DNA from: Teichococcus aestuarii
GTDB lineage: Bacteria; Pseudomonadota; Alphaproteobacteria; Acetobacterales; Acetobacteraceae
Direction of reading: 5' to 3'
DNA length: 64,000 bases
NCBI RefSeq assembly: GCF_003116135.1
Contig: NZ_PDOA01000002.1
Coordinates: 372,001-436,000 of the forward strand
In this document: in pieces, positions 29,510 to 38,403 of the stretch
How positions within the stretch are numbered: position 1 is the first letter of the stretch
Layout of the letters: every line of letters begins with the position of its first letter
Notes under the pieces: generated by a model
Seen by the model: the letters and a program-made list of their open reading frames with translations, nothing else
What the model was told of the DNA's origin: nothing
Database searches by the model: none
Position numbers and translations under genes: made by a program

Positions 29510-30181
29510 ATGTCCTCCATCTCCGACAATCTGAAGCGCATCCAGGACCGCATCGCCAGCGCCTGCGCCGGCTGCGGCCGCGACCCGGCCTCCGTGACGC
29601 TGGTGGCGGTGTCGAAGTTCCATCCGGCCGAGTCGGTGGCGGAAGCCCTGGCCGCCGGCCAGGCCACCTTCGGCGAGAACCGCGTGCAGGAGGCGGCGGG
29701 CAAGTTCCCCGCCCTGCGGCCGGGGCATCCCGGCCTCAGGCTGCACATCATCGGCGCGCTGCAGACCAACAAGGCGCGCGACGCGGTGCGCGTGGCCGAT
29801 GTCATCGAGAGCCTGGACCGGCCCAGGCTGGCCCAGGCCCTGGCCGAGGCGATGGCGCGCGAGCAGCGCCGCCCCGGCCTGCTGGTGCAGGTGAACACCG
29901 GGCGGGAGCCGCAGAAGGCCGGCATCGCGCCGGAGGCGCTGGAGGATTTCCTCGGCCTCTGCCGGGAGACGCACGGCCTGCCGGTGGAGGGGCTGATGTG
30001 CATCCCCCCCGCCGATGAGGACCCGGCCCCGCACTTCGCCCTGCTGGCCGCGGCGGCGGCGCGACTCGGCCTCCGCACCCTGTCCATGGGCATGAGCGGG
30101 GATTTCGAGGCGGCCATCGCGCACGGCGCCACCCATGTGCGGGTGGGCACGGCCATCTTCGGCCACCGCCCGGCGATGTGA
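29510..30181 (+). CDS. YggS/PROSC family PLP-binding protein
   Basis: Pyridoxal-phosphate homeostasis protein, 223 residues, single alanine-racemase-like barrel. The PLP lysine lies in VTLVAVSKFHPAESV, followed by FGENRVQEAAGKFPAL, HIIGALQTNKARDAV, LLVQVNTGREPQKAGI, LSMGMSGDFEAAI and HVRVGTAIFG, all signatures of the family. ATG 29510 is certain by alignment of the first helix (ISDNLKRIQDRIASA). The family binds PLP and is not known to catalyse a reaction. Confidence 0.93.
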   Translation: MSSISDNLKRIQDRIASACAGCGRDPASVTLVAVSKFHPAESVAEALAAGQATFGENRVQEAAGKFPALRPGHPGLRLHIIGALQTNKARDAVRVADVIESLDRPRLAQALAEAMAREQRRPGLLVQVNTGREPQKAGIAPEALEDFLGLCRETHGLPVEGLMCIPPADEDPAPHFALLAAAAARLGLRTLSMGMSGDFEAAIAHGATHVRVGTAIFGHRPAM

Positions 30182-30253
30182 GGGGCCGGGCGCGGCGTCT
30201 TGGCGGCGGCGGCGGGTGGACATAGCCTGCCGCCTCCACAAGAAGCACCGGAA

Positions 30254-30565
30254 ATGTCCCCCATGATCCATGTCATCGCCATCATCACCGCCAAGCCCGG
30301 CCAGCGCGAGGCGGTGCTGGCGGAGTTCCGCGCCAACATCCCCGCCGTGCTGGCCGAGGATGGCTGCATCGAGTACGGCCCGGCCATCGACGCGCCCAAC
30401 TCCCCCGCCAGCTTCGGCGAGGACAGCTTCGTGGTGGTGGAGAAGTGGGCCAGCCCCGAGGCGCTGAAGGCGCATGCCCGCTCGCCCCACATGCTGGCCT
30501 ATGGCGAGCGGACGAAGGAGATGGTGGCCGGCCGCGTCATCCATGTCCTGAACCCCGCCGCCTGA
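30254..30565 (+). CDS. YgiN-type antibiotic biosynthesis monooxygenase domain protein
   Basis: 103 residues with the ABM ferredoxin-like fold: IHVIAIITAKPGQREAVLAE, EDGCIEYGPAID, FVVVEKWASPEALKAHARSPHM. Relatives oxidise quinols or other small aromatics, or are dimeric stress proteins without proven activity. The start is ATG 30254 or ATG 30263. It follows the yggS homologue by 72 bases on the same strand and converges with the nitroreductase gene. Confidence 0.83.
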   Translation: MSPMIHVIAIITAKPGQREAVLAEFRANIPAVLAEDGCIEYGPAIDAPNSPASFGEDSFVVVEKWASPEALKAHARSPHMLAYGERTKEMVAGRVIHVLNPAA

Positions 30566-30602
30566 GGCTGTCCCGCCTCAGGCTGTGCCTCTGGGGGCGC
30601 GC

Positions 30603-31427
30603 TCAGCGCAGCGGGAAGCCCAGCGCCCGCAGCGCGCCCTTCAGCCCGTCCCGCCCGTGCAGCGCGCGGGTGCTTCCCAGCCGGGCCAGCACGCGCTCCG
30701 TCCAACGATAGGCGGACATCTCGTTCCGGGCGCTGAAGGCCCCGAGCGCCGAGTCGTAGGCGGCGCGATGGGCTTCCTCGCCGCAGCTGTCATAGCGCTC
30801 GTGGTGCAGGATGGCGGGCTGCGGCAGGCGGGGCTTCACCTCGGCCGGCTGCGCCGGGTCGGCATGGCCCACGCACAGGCCGAACACCCCCACGGCGCCG
30901 GGCGGCAGGTCCAGCTCCGCCGCCACCGCCCGCACGTCGTTCCGCAGCGCACCAATATATACGGTGGACAGGCCGAGCGACTCGGCGGCCACCGTCGCGT
31001 TCTGCGCCGCCAGCCCGGCATCGAGCGCCGCTACCAGGAAGGTCTCCAGGTAGGGCAGGCCCTCCAGCGTCCGGCCTTCCGCCTCGGCCAGCCGCGCCGT
31101 GCGGGAAAGGTCGGCGATCCACACCAGGAAGAGCGGGCACTGCTCGATATGCTTCTGGCCGTTGGCCACGGCGGCGAGGCGCGCCTTGCGGGCCGGGTCG
31201 GTCACCGCCACCACCGACCAGGTCTGCAGGTTGGAGGAGGTGGCGGCCGATTGCGCGGCGGCCACCAGCGTCTCCAGCGTGCCCTCCGGCAGCGGGTCCG
31301 GCCGGTAGGCGCGGACGGAGCGGTGGGCCAGCAGCGCGTCGATCACCGGGCTCCAGGGGCCGGCGGCGGGGATGTGGCCGTCGCCATAGCGGGCGGCGAG
31401 GGCGGCTTGGTTGGGGGTGTCGGTCAT
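30603..31427 (-). CDS. NfsA/FRP-type NADPH-dependent nitroreductase
   Basis: Predicted FMN flavoprotein reducing nitroaromatics, quinones or flavin. 274 residues: VIDALLAHRSVRAYRPDPLP (FMN phosphate site), AAQSAATSSNLQTWSVVAVTD, LVWIADLSRTARLAE, AAQNATVAAESLGLSTVYIGA and FGLCVGHAD. ATG 31427 fits the family; the frame is open upstream. It is divergent from a luciferase-like monooxygenase gene (31582), with a 154-base spacer; a flavin-reductase role for that partner is possible but not shown. Confidence 0.88.
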   Translation of the reverse strand: MTDTPNQAALAARYGDGHIPAAGPWSPVIDALLAHRSVRAYRPDPLPEGTLETLVAAAQSAATSSNLQTWSVVAVTDPARKARLAAVANGQKHIEQCPLFLVWIADLSRTARLAEAEGRTLEGLPYLETFLVAALDAGLAAQNATVAAESLGLSTVYIGALRNDVRAVAAELDLPPGAVGVFGLCVGHADPAQPAEVKPRLPQPAILHHERYDSCGEEAHRAAYDSALGAFSARNEMSAYRWTERVLARLGSTRALHGRDGLKGALRALGFPLR

Positions 31428-31581
31428 CCGTGTCTCCGAGTCGGTTCGGCGAAGCTCAGCGGATGCGGAAGGCGGGCGCCAGCCCGGGGCAGCGGCCGGG
31501 AACAAATGGCCTGTCGCATCGGAGACGAAAATCTCTCATAGTGGACATCCGCCAGAAGCCGCAGATCCCCGGGAGCCGTCC

Positions 31582-32925
31582 ATGCCGCGTGAACTCCGCC
31601 TCAATGCCTTCGACATGGCCTGCATCGGCCATATCCAGCAGGGGATGTGGACGCATCCACGCGACACCAGCCTGCACTACAACCGGCTGGACCACTGGAT
31701 GGATCTGGCCCGCACCCTGGAGCGCGGCCTGTTCGACGGGCTGTTCCTGGCCGATGTGCTGGGCATCTACGACGTGTATGGCGGCAGCCCGGAGGCGGCG
31801 CTGCGCGGCGCGGTGCAGGTGCCGCTGCTCGACCCGGCGATGCTGGTGCCGGCCATGGCAGCGGCCACCACCCATCTCGGCTTCGGCATCACCTGCAACC
31901 TGGCCTATGAGCAGCCCTTCCTCTTCGCCCGCCGGATGTCCACGCTGGACCACCTGACGCAGGGGCGGATCGGCTGGAACATCGTCACCGGCTACCTGGA
32001 CAGCGCCGCCCGCGCCATGGGCTTCGACCGGCAGATGGCGCATGACGACCGCTACGACCTGGCCGACGAATACATGGAGGTCGTCTACAAGCTCTGGGAA
32101 GGCAGCTGGGACCAGGACGCGGTGCGCGCCGACCGCGGGGCCGGCCTCTACGCCGAGCCCTCGAGGGTACGGCCGATCCGCCACCAGGGGCGGCAGTTCC
32201 AGATGGAGGCGATCCATCTCTGCGAGCCCTCGGCCCAGCGCACGCCGGTGCTCTACCAGGCCGGCGCCTCGGACCGCGGCCGGCGCTTCGCCGCCACCCA
32301 TGCGGAATGCGTCTTCGTCAATGGCGGCAAGCCGGAGCCGGTGGCGGCGCTGGTGGCCGACCTCCGCGCCCGCGCGGGCGGGCGGGCGCTGAAGGTGTTC
32401 GCCGGCGCCACCGTCATCGCCGGCCGCACCGAGGCCGAGGCGCGCGACCTGCTGGAGGAATATCGCCGCCACGCCAGCGTGGAGGGGGCGCTCGCCCATG
32501 CCTCCGCCTCGCTCGGCATCGACTTCGCGAAATACGGCATGGACGAGCCGATCGAGGCGGGCCCCACCCAGGCCATCCAGTCCAATGTCACGGCGATGAA
32601 GCAGGCGGCGGGGCCGGTCTTCACCAAGCGGAAGCTGATCGACCAGTTCGTGCTGGGCAGCCGGCAGCCACCCATCGTCGGCAGCGCGGCGCAGGTGGCG
32701 GAGCGGCTGATCGGCTGGGCCGAGGCCGCCGATGTGGACGGCTTCAACCTCTCCCGCACCGTGCTGCCGGAAGGGCTGGAGCAGTTCGTGGCGCTGGTGG
32801 TGCCGGAGCTGCAGGCGCGCGGCGCCTTCAAGACCGCCTATGCCCCCGGCACCTACCGGGAGAAGCTGTTCGGCGCCGGGCCGCTGCTGGCGGCACCGCA
32901 CCCGGCGGCGGCGCTGCGCGGCTGA
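31582..32925 (+). CDS. Luciferase-like FMN-dependent monooxygenase (NtaA/SnaA/DszA type)
   Basis: 447 residues, TIM-barrel flavin monooxygenase that uses externally reduced FMN. Family landmarks: RLNAFDMACIGHIQQGMWTH, GLFDGLFLADVLGIYDVY, DHLTQGRIGWNIVTGYLDSA, YMEVVYKLWEGSW, PVLYQAGASDRGRRFAATHA and a C-terminal VDGFNLSRTVLPEGL. Relatives attack nitrilotriacetate, dibenzothiophene sulfone or pristinamycin. The substrate is unknown. The neighbouring nitroreductase could supply FMNH2. ATG 31582 is clear by homology. Confidence 0.9.
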   Translation: MPRELRLNAFDMACIGHIQQGMWTHPRDTSLHYNRLDHWMDLARTLERGLFDGLFLADVLGIYDVYGGSPEAALRGAVQVPLLDPAMLVPAMAAATTHLGFGITCNLAYEQPFLFARRMSTLDHLTQGRIGWNIVTGYLDSAARAMGFDRQMAHDDRYDLADEYMEVVYKLWEGSWDQDAVRADRGAGLYAEPSRVRPIRHQGRQFQMEAIHLCEPSAQRTPVLYQAGASDRGRRFAATHAECVFVNGGKPEPVAALVADLRARAGGRALKVFAGATVIAGRTEAEARDLLEEYRRHASVEGALAHASASLGIDFAKYGMDEPIEAGPTQAIQSNVTAMKQAAGPVFTKRKLIDQFVLGSRQPPIVGSAAQVAERLIGWAEAADVDGFNLSRTVLPEGLEQFVALVVPELQARGAFKTAYAPGTYREKLFGAGPLLAAPHPAAALRG

Positions 32926-32938
32926 GGGCGCGGCCGGC

Positions 32939-33508
32939 TCACCGCCGCAGCAGCACCACCACGTAGCGGCAGGGCAGGGGCCCGGGGTTCTCGTAGCGGC
33001 AGGCATCGGGCGGGCCGAAGCGCAGGCAATCCCCCGGGTGCAGCACATGCAGGCTGCGCCCCTGGGTGAAGTGCAGCACGCCCTCCAGCAGCAGCAATTG
33101 CTGGTCCTGGATGAAGGCGAAGGCGGCGGCGGGGTAGTCCACCGCCTGGCCGGGCGGCAGCTCGCCCCAGATCAGTTCCAGCGGCGTGGGCGGGCCGGCG
33201 GTGGGGGTCAGGGCGCGGCGGATGAAGCCGGTTTCCGGGTCCTGCCAGACCGGCTGCGCCTCGGCCCGCGCCAGCAGCCCGGCGCCCTGCTCGGCGCGGG
33301 CCAGGAGCTGCGAGAGGCTGAGGCCGAAGGCGCCGGAAAGGCGGCCCAGCAGCGCCGCCGTCGGGCTCACCTCGTCGCGCTCGATCTTGCTGATCATCGC
33401 CTTGGAGACGCCGGAACGCTCCGCCAGCTCGGCCAGCGACCAGCCGCGCGCCTCCCGCTCGGTCTTCAGGCGCTGGGCGAGCTGGGAGGAGCTTTCATGC
33501 AGGGGCAT
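32939..33508 (-). CDS. XRE-family regulator with cupin sensor domain
   Basis: 189 residues. The helix-turn-helix (residues about 10-65) reads LAQRLKTEREARGWSLAELA and AERSGVSKAMISKIERDEVS; the cupin (about 105-188) includes LPPGQAVDYP, FIQDQQLLLLEGVLHFTQG and VLHPGDCLRFG. Such proteins usually control a nearby catabolic or transport operon in response to a small ligand. It follows the hydantoinase B gene by 58 bases on the same strand, with a palindrome in between that could be its operator or the operon's terminator. Confidence 0.9.
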   Translation of the reverse strand: MPLHESSSQLAQRLKTEREARGWSLAELAERSGVSKAMISKIERDEVSPTAALLGRLSGAFGLSLSQLLARAEQGAGLLARAEAQPVWQDPETGFIRRALTPTAGPPTPLELIWGELPPGQAVDYPAAAFAFIQDQQLLLLEGVLHFTQGRSLHVLHPGDCLRFGPPDACRYENPGPLPCRYVVVLLRR

Positions 33509-33529
33509 GCCGGGAGGGTAGCAGCAAGG

Positions 33530-33549
33530 CCGGGGAATGAATTCCCCGG
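33530..33549. terminator. Palindrome shared with the rho terminator
   Basis: CCGGGGAATG/AATTCCCCGG, perfect apart from the centre. On the plus strand it is followed by ACCCCTTCTTTTTT. It lies between hyuB and the regulator gene. Core and flank (CTGACAGAAA on the minus strand) match the element behind rho, so this is probably a dispersed terminator-like repeat. Confidence 0.6.
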
Positions 33550-33566
33550 ACCCCTTCTTTTTTCTG

Positions 33567-35339
33567 TCAGTTCGCGGCGCGCAGGGTGGCGGTGGCGGCC
33601 TCGTCCACCACGCCGCCCGCGATCGCCACGCCGTAGTCGCGGCGCGCGGTCTCCACCGAGACCAGGCCGTCCAGCACATCCTCCAGCACCCGCGCGGGGT
33701 CGCGCTTCAGCGGGTCGCCATAGCCGCCACCGGCGGGGCCGTAACAGATAAAAGTGTCGCTGGCCTTCACGGCGCGGTGCGGCACCTTGGAGGGCAGCGA
33801 GTCCTCCGTGCCGTCCGGGTGGCGCAGGGTCAGGCGCGCGGTGACGCCGGGGGCGCCGCCGAGGAAGCCCCAGGGGCGGTGCGCATGGCCCTCGCCCTCC
33901 ACCGAGGTGCCGGCATCGGTGAGGAAAGCGATCTCGCGCACCGAGCCGAGGCCACCGCGCCACTCGCCGGCACCCGCCTCGTCCTCGCGCAGCTCGTAGC
34001 GCAGCACGCGCAGCGGCAGGTGGGTCTCGATGTCCTCGATCGGGTTGTTGCGGGTGTTGGCGTAGAGCGTGTCCACCGCGTCCATCCCGTCCTGGCCGGG
34101 GCGGCCGCCATAGGCGCCCTCGAAGATCTCCATGTGCACCCAGTGGCCTTCCTCCTTCAACCCGGAGAAGGCGATGACCTTGAGGTTGCCGATGCCGGCC
34201 GAGACCTGCCCCGGCACCGCCTGCGCCAGCGCCTTCATCACCGTGTCGGCCAGCTGGTTGCCGGGGCAGAAGCGGGCGATGGTGGGCGCCGGGAAGCGCG
34301 GATTGGCCAGGCACCCCTTCGGCGCCACGATGCGGATGGGGCGCGTGAGGCCCTCGTTCACCGGCACATGGCCATGCACCGCCGTGTCCAGCAGCACGGA
34401 GCGGACGGTGAGCCACACCGCCACGTCCACCGTGCCGTGGAAGGGCATGTTGATCGGCCGGTCATCCACCTGCGGCGCGGTGCCGGTGAGGTCCACCACC
34501 AGCTCGTCGCCCTGCCGCGTGACGGTGGCGACGAGGGGCAGGTTGCTGCGCGCCGGGTCGTCCAGGTAGCCGTCGATGACGGTCTCGGCCCGGAAGCTGC
34601 CCTCGGGCAGCGCGGCGATGGCGCGGCGCATCAACTGCTCCGCCTGGTCCAGCATGGCGGCGCAGGCGGCGCGGAAGCCTTCCAGCCCGTGCCGCGCCAC
34701 CAGCGCCGCCATGCGCTCGGCGCCGATGCGGCTGGCTGCCACCTGCGCCTCCATGTCGCCCACCACCAGCTCCGGCGCGCGGAGGTTGTCGCGCAGGATC
34801 TGCCACACCGCGTCGTTCCGCACGCCGCCCGCATAGACCTTGATGGCCTTGAACTGCAGCCCTTCCGCATAGGCGTCGATCGCCTCGACGATGCCGCAGG
34901 AGCCGGGCGTCTGCGCGCCGATGTCGAGATGGTGCGCGGTGGTGGCGCTGAAGCCCACCAGATGCTCCGCGCCCGACTGATCCACGTGAAACACCGGCAC
35001 GATGAAGGCCACGTCCGGCCCGTGGCTGGCGCCGCCATAGGGGTCGTTGTGCATGATCACGTCGCCCGGGCGCAGCCGGTCGCCGCGCCTGGCCAGCGTC
35101 GCCAGCACCGCCTTCACATAGCCGGGGATGGGGCCGGATTGCAGCGGCGTGGACTGCGCCGATTCCGCCAGCCCCTGGCCGGTGGCGTCCGTCAGCGCCG
35201 CGCCGAAATCCTCCGATTCGCGGATGATGGAGGAATAGGCCATGCGCATCAGCTTGTAGCCCACCTCCACCGCGATGGTCTCCAGCGCGCCCTGCACGAC
35301 GCTGACGGTGACGGGATCGATGCGGCTCGTCTCGGTCAT
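33567..35339 (-). CDS. hyuB: Hydantoinase B/oxoprolinase family protein
   Basis: 590 residues, the B subunit of an ATP-dependent hydantoinase, oxoprolinase or acetone-carboxylase-type enzyme. It begins DPVTVSVVQGALETIAVEVG with YSSIIRESEDFGAAL, then RPGDVIMHNDPYGGASHGPD and the metal-rich ATTAHHLDIGAQTPGSCGI, later EIFEGAYGGRPGQDGMD and GPAGGGYGDPL. All are standard. It begins 16 bases after hyuA, so both are one operon. The substrate (hydantoin, oxoproline, other lactam) cannot be read from sequence. Confidence 0.9.
   Translation of the reverse strand: MTETSRIDPVTVSVVQGALETIAVEVGYKLMRMAYSSIIRESEDFGAALTDATGQGLAESAQSTPLQSGPIPGYVKAVLATLARRGDRLRPGDVIMHNDPYGGASHGPDVAFIVPVFHVDQSGAEHLVGFSATTAHHLDIGAQTPGSCGIVEAIDAYAEGLQFKAIKVYAGGVRNDAVWQILRDNLRAPELVVGDMEAQVAASRIGAERMAALVARHGLEGFRAACAAMLDQAEQLMRRAIAALPEGSFRAETVIDGYLDDPARSNLPLVATVTRQGDELVVDLTGTAPQVDDRPINMPFHGTVDVAVWLTVRSVLLDTAVHGHVPVNEGLTRPIRIVAPKGCLANPRFPAPTIARFCPGNQLADTVMKALAQAVPGQVSAGIGNLKVIAFSGLKEEGHWVHMEIFEGAYGGRPGQDGMDAVDTLYANTRNNPIEDIETHLPLRVLRYELREDEAGAGEWRGGLGSVREIAFLTDAGTSVEGEGHAHRPWGFLGGAPGVTARLTLRHPDGTEDSLPSKVPHRAVKASDTFICYGPAGGGYGDPLKRDPARVLEDVLDGLVSVETARRDYGVAIAGGVVDEAATATLRAAN
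34978..34993. promoter_or_regulatory. Degenerate parS-like site in hyuB
   Basis: TGATCCACGTGAAACA matches the 16-base parS palindrome at 14 positions, with one half-site intact. It is within coding sequence about 15 kb from the perfect parS pair, so chance or weak ParB binding are both possible. Confidence 0.3.
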
Positions 35340-35355
35340 GGCGTTGCGTCCCGCG

Positions 35356-37416
35356 TCAGAGGGTGATCAGGAGGTTGCCGCCGGCCTCGGCGGTCAGGGT
35401 GCAGCCGGGCGGCACCACCGTGGTGCTGTCCGTCTGCAGCACGATGGCCGGGCCGGGGATGGGCTGGCCCACCGGCAGCGCCTCGCGCCGCAGGAAGGGA
35501 GTGTCGTGCGCCTCCGGCGCGGTGGGGGTGCCGAAGACGACGCGCCCGGTCCTCACCGTGGCCTCCGCCAGCGAGCCGCCCGCGCGCGGCGGCGGCGCGC
35601 CGAGATGCGGGCGCGGAATGGCGCCGGTCAGCCGCAGGTTGACGATCTCCACCGGCCGCTCGGGGAAGGCGTGGCCGTATTCCGCCTTGTGCTGGGCGTG
35701 GAAGCGCCCGAACAGCGCCGTGGCGTCCGCCGCCTCTCCGGCGGGGAAGGGCACGCGCAGCTCGTAGCCCTGGCCGGCGTAGCGGAGATCGGCGGCGCGG
35801 GTGAAGCGGGCGGTCTCCACCGGCAGGGCGTCCGCGGCGAAGCGGGCGGTGATCTGCGCCTCCATCGCGGCGAAGTCGTCGGCGATGCGCGCCGGGTCCA
35901 GCGCGGTGGAGAGCTGGAAGCAGGTGCGCACCGCATCGGCGCTGAGGTCGGTGGTCAGCAGCCCCATGGCGGAGGTGATGCCGGGGTGCGGCGGCACCAG
36001 AACCTCGCGCCCCTCCAGCATCCGCGCCACCTCCACCGCCTGCAGCGGGCCGGCGCCGCCGAAGGCCACCAGCGCGTAGCCGCGCGGATCGATGCCCTTC
36101 TGCACGGTGCGGCTGCGGATGGCGTTGGCCATGTTGGCGTTGACGATGGTGAGGATGCCGAGCGCCGCGCCCTCCATCGTCAGCCCCAGCTCCGCGGCGA
36201 AGGTGCCGACGACGCGGCGCGCGGCCTCGGCATCCAGCGCCATCGCGCCCCCCAGGAAGTTCTCCGGGTCCAGCCTTCCGAGCACGATGTTGGCGTCCGT
36301 CACGGTGGGGCGCTGGCCGCCGCGGCCATAGCCCGCCGGCCCCGGCTGCGCCCCCGCCGATTGCGGCCCGACGCGGAAGGCGCCCCCCGCATCCCGCCGC
36401 GCGATGGAGCCGCCGCCGGCGCCGATGGTGTGGATGTCGATCATCGGCACCAGCAGCGGGAAGCCGGCGATCCAGGTGTCGCGCGCCGAGGCCTCGCCGA
36501 ATGTTCCATCCGAGACGATGGCGATGTCGGCCGAGGTGCCGCCGATGTCGAAGGTGATGAGGTCGCGCCGGCCGGAAAGCGCCCCCGCCCAGGCGCCGCC
36601 CAGCACGCCGGCGGCGGGGCCGGAGAGCATGGTCAGCACCGGCTGCTCCGCCACCATGGCCACCGAGGCGACGCCGCCGGTGGAGCCCATCACCTGCAGG
36701 TCGCCCGAGACGCCCGCCTCCTTCAGCCGGGTGGCGAGGCGGGAGACATAGTCGCGCACCTTCGGCCCGACGAAGGCGTTCATCGCCGCCGTGGTGAAGC
36801 GCTCGAACTCGCGGAACTGCGGCGCCACCTCGGCCGAGGTGGTGACGAAGGCCTCCGGGTATTCCTCGGCCACGATGGCCCTGGCGCGCAGCTCGTGCGC
36901 CGGGTTGAGGTAGGAGAACAGGAAGCAGATGGCGATGGCCTCGACGCCCTCGGCCTTCAGCGCGCGGGCGGCGGCGCGCACCTCGTCCTCGTCCAGCGGG
37001 GTCAGCACGTCGCCGGTGGGCGGCACCAGCCGCTCCGTCACGCCGATGCGGTGGCGGCGCTTCACCAGCGGGCGGGACTGCCACGGGATCTGCTGCTGGA
37101 TGGAATAGTGCTCCGGCCGCTGGTGCCGGCCGATATGCAGCACGTCCCGGTAGCCGCGCGTGGTGATCAGCCCGGTGAGCGCGCCGCGGTGCTCCAGCAC
37201 GGCGTTGGTGGCGATGGTGGTGCCGTGCAGCACCTGGTCCACCGCGCCGGGCGCGATGCCCGCCCGCGCGCACAGCTCCACCACGCCCTGGGTGACGCCG
37301 ATCGACGGGTCGGCATTGGTGCTGGACACCTTGTGGATGACGCTGCGGCCGGTTTCCGTGTCCGCGAGCACGAGATCCGTGAAGGTTCCGCCGACATCGA
37401 CGCCGATCAAGCGCAT
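35356..37416 (-). CDS. hyuA: Hydantoinase A/oxoprolinase family protein
   Basis: 686 residues, the ATP-binding subunit with an actin-like fold: MRLIGVDVGGTFTDLVLAD (phosphate 1), VLHGTTIATNAVLEH, RLVPPTGDVLTPLDE, GSTGGVASVAMVAEQPVLTM, LSGPAAGVLGGAWA, ITFDIGGTSADIAIV (phosphate 2) and IDIHTIGAGGGSIAR. ATG 37416 is chosen because GGGGGAGAC stands 7 bases upstream; ATG 37434 is in frame but lacks such a site. First gene of the hyuA-hyuB unit. Confidence 0.91.
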   Translation of the reverse strand: MRLIGVDVGGTFTDLVLADTETGRSVIHKVSSTNADPSIGVTQGVVELCARAGIAPGAVDQVLHGTTIATNAVLEHRGALTGLITTRGYRDVLHIGRHQRPEHYSIQQQIPWQSRPLVKRRHRIGVTERLVPPTGDVLTPLDEDEVRAAARALKAEGVEAIAICFLFSYLNPAHELRARAIVAEEYPEAFVTTSAEVAPQFREFERFTTAAMNAFVGPKVRDYVSRLATRLKEAGVSGDLQVMGSTGGVASVAMVAEQPVLTMLSGPAAGVLGGAWAGALSGRRDLITFDIGGTSADIAIVSDGTFGEASARDTWIAGFPLLVPMIDIHTIGAGGGSIARRDAGGAFRVGPQSAGAQPGPAGYGRGGQRPTVTDANIVLGRLDPENFLGGAMALDAEAARRVVGTFAAELGLTMEGAALGILTIVNANMANAIRSRTVQKGIDPRGYALVAFGGAGPLQAVEVARMLEGREVLVPPHPGITSAMGLLTTDLSADAVRTCFQLSTALDPARIADDFAAMEAQITARFAADALPVETARFTRAADLRYAGQGYELRVPFPAGEAADATALFGRFHAQHKAEYGHAFPERPVEIVNLRLTGAIPRPHLGAPPPRAGGSLAEATVRTGRVVFGTPTAPEAHDTPFLRREALPVGQPIPGPAIVLQTDSTTVVPPGCTLTAEAGGNLLITL

Positions 37417-37541
37417 GGAGTCTCCCCCGTCCATTGTTCGCGGTGCCTGCTGGCAAGCCTTGTGCCAGGAGGCTGGACGCGGCGTGGCGCGGCGGCAAGG
37501 GGGAGGAGGCGGCGCCGCGCTGGCCAGGAATCAGTCAATGC

Positions 37542-38264
37542 TCAGGCGATTGCCTCCGCCTGGTGCGCCGCCGCCATCGCGCCCAGCGAAGGAAAGCGGA
37601 ACTCGTAGCCCGCGCCGGAGGGCGGCGGCATGGTGGCGCCCCAGCCATCCCGGTCGTGCCGCCGGTCGATCCAGGCGGAGGCGAGGCCCATGCGCTTGGC
37701 CGGGGCATGGTCGTGGAACAGGCTCTGCGCCGTGTGCAGGATCTCGGCCTTGCCGATGCCCTGCGCCGCCAGCGTCTCCAGCATGTGCTCGAAGTTGCGC
37801 AGGCTGGGCTTGTAGCTGCCGATGTCCTGCGCGGTGAAGACGGCGTCGAATTCCACGCCGAGCCGCCTGCGGCTGCCGGCGAAGCCGGCGCGGTCCACGT
37901 TGGAGAGGATCACCAGCCTGTAGTGCCGCTTGAGGTAGGCCAGCGCCTCGGCCGAGTCGGGGAAGGCGGGCCAGTCCGGCACCGAGGCGCCGAAGCGCGC
38001 ATGCACCGCGTCGCTCACCTCCACGCCCCACTCGTCGGCGAGGTTGCGGTGCACCTCGGTCAGCAGCTCGGCATAGGGCATGGCCGGCGTCTCGGCCTGC
38101 TGGGTGGATTCGTGGCGGGCGAAGGCTTCCAGCACCTCGTCGCGCGGCAGGTCGAGCCCGCCCTTCTGCAACAGGGGCTGCAGCGCCTCGTGGATGCCGC
38201 TTTCCCAGTCGATCAACGTGCCGTAGCAGTCGAAGGTCAGCACACGGAAATCATGCAGGCGCAT
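37542..38264 (-). CDS. Haloacid dehalogenase type II-like HAD protein
   Basis: 240 residues, HAD superfamily. Motif I VLTFDCYGTLIDWESG, motif II LVILSNVDRAGFAG, motif III DIGSYKPSLRNFEHML, and the closing FHDHAPAKRMGLASAWIDRR, as in the type II haloacid dehalogenase branch. The FDCYGT form of motif I is that of L-2-haloacid dehalogenases, but the family is broad and many members are phosphatases. It precedes the hyuA-hyuB operon by 125 bases on the same strand and may be transcribed with it. ATG 38264 fits the family. Confidence 0.86.
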   Translation of the reverse strand: MRLHDFRVLTFDCYGTLIDWESGIHEALQPLLQKGGLDLPRDEVLEAFARHESTQQAETPAMPYAELLTEVHRNLADEWGVEVSDAVHARFGASVPDWPAFPDSAEALAYLKRHYRLVILSNVDRAGFAGSRRRLGVEFDAVFTAQDIGSYKPSLRNFEHMLETLAAQGIGKAEILHTAQSLFHDHAPAKRMGLASAWIDRRHDRDGWGATMPPPSGAGYEFRFPSLGAMAAAHQAEAIA

Positions 38265-38403
38265 CGCGTCTCTCCGGAAGCCGATCGGGCATACGGTGCC
38301 ATGCCGGAGCCTCCGGGGAAAAGCGCGGAATGCATCCGCCGGCTGGGCGCGGGCGGGGGGCGGGGCCATATTGAGGCCCCTCCCGCGCGATCCAGGGCGA
38401 GCC

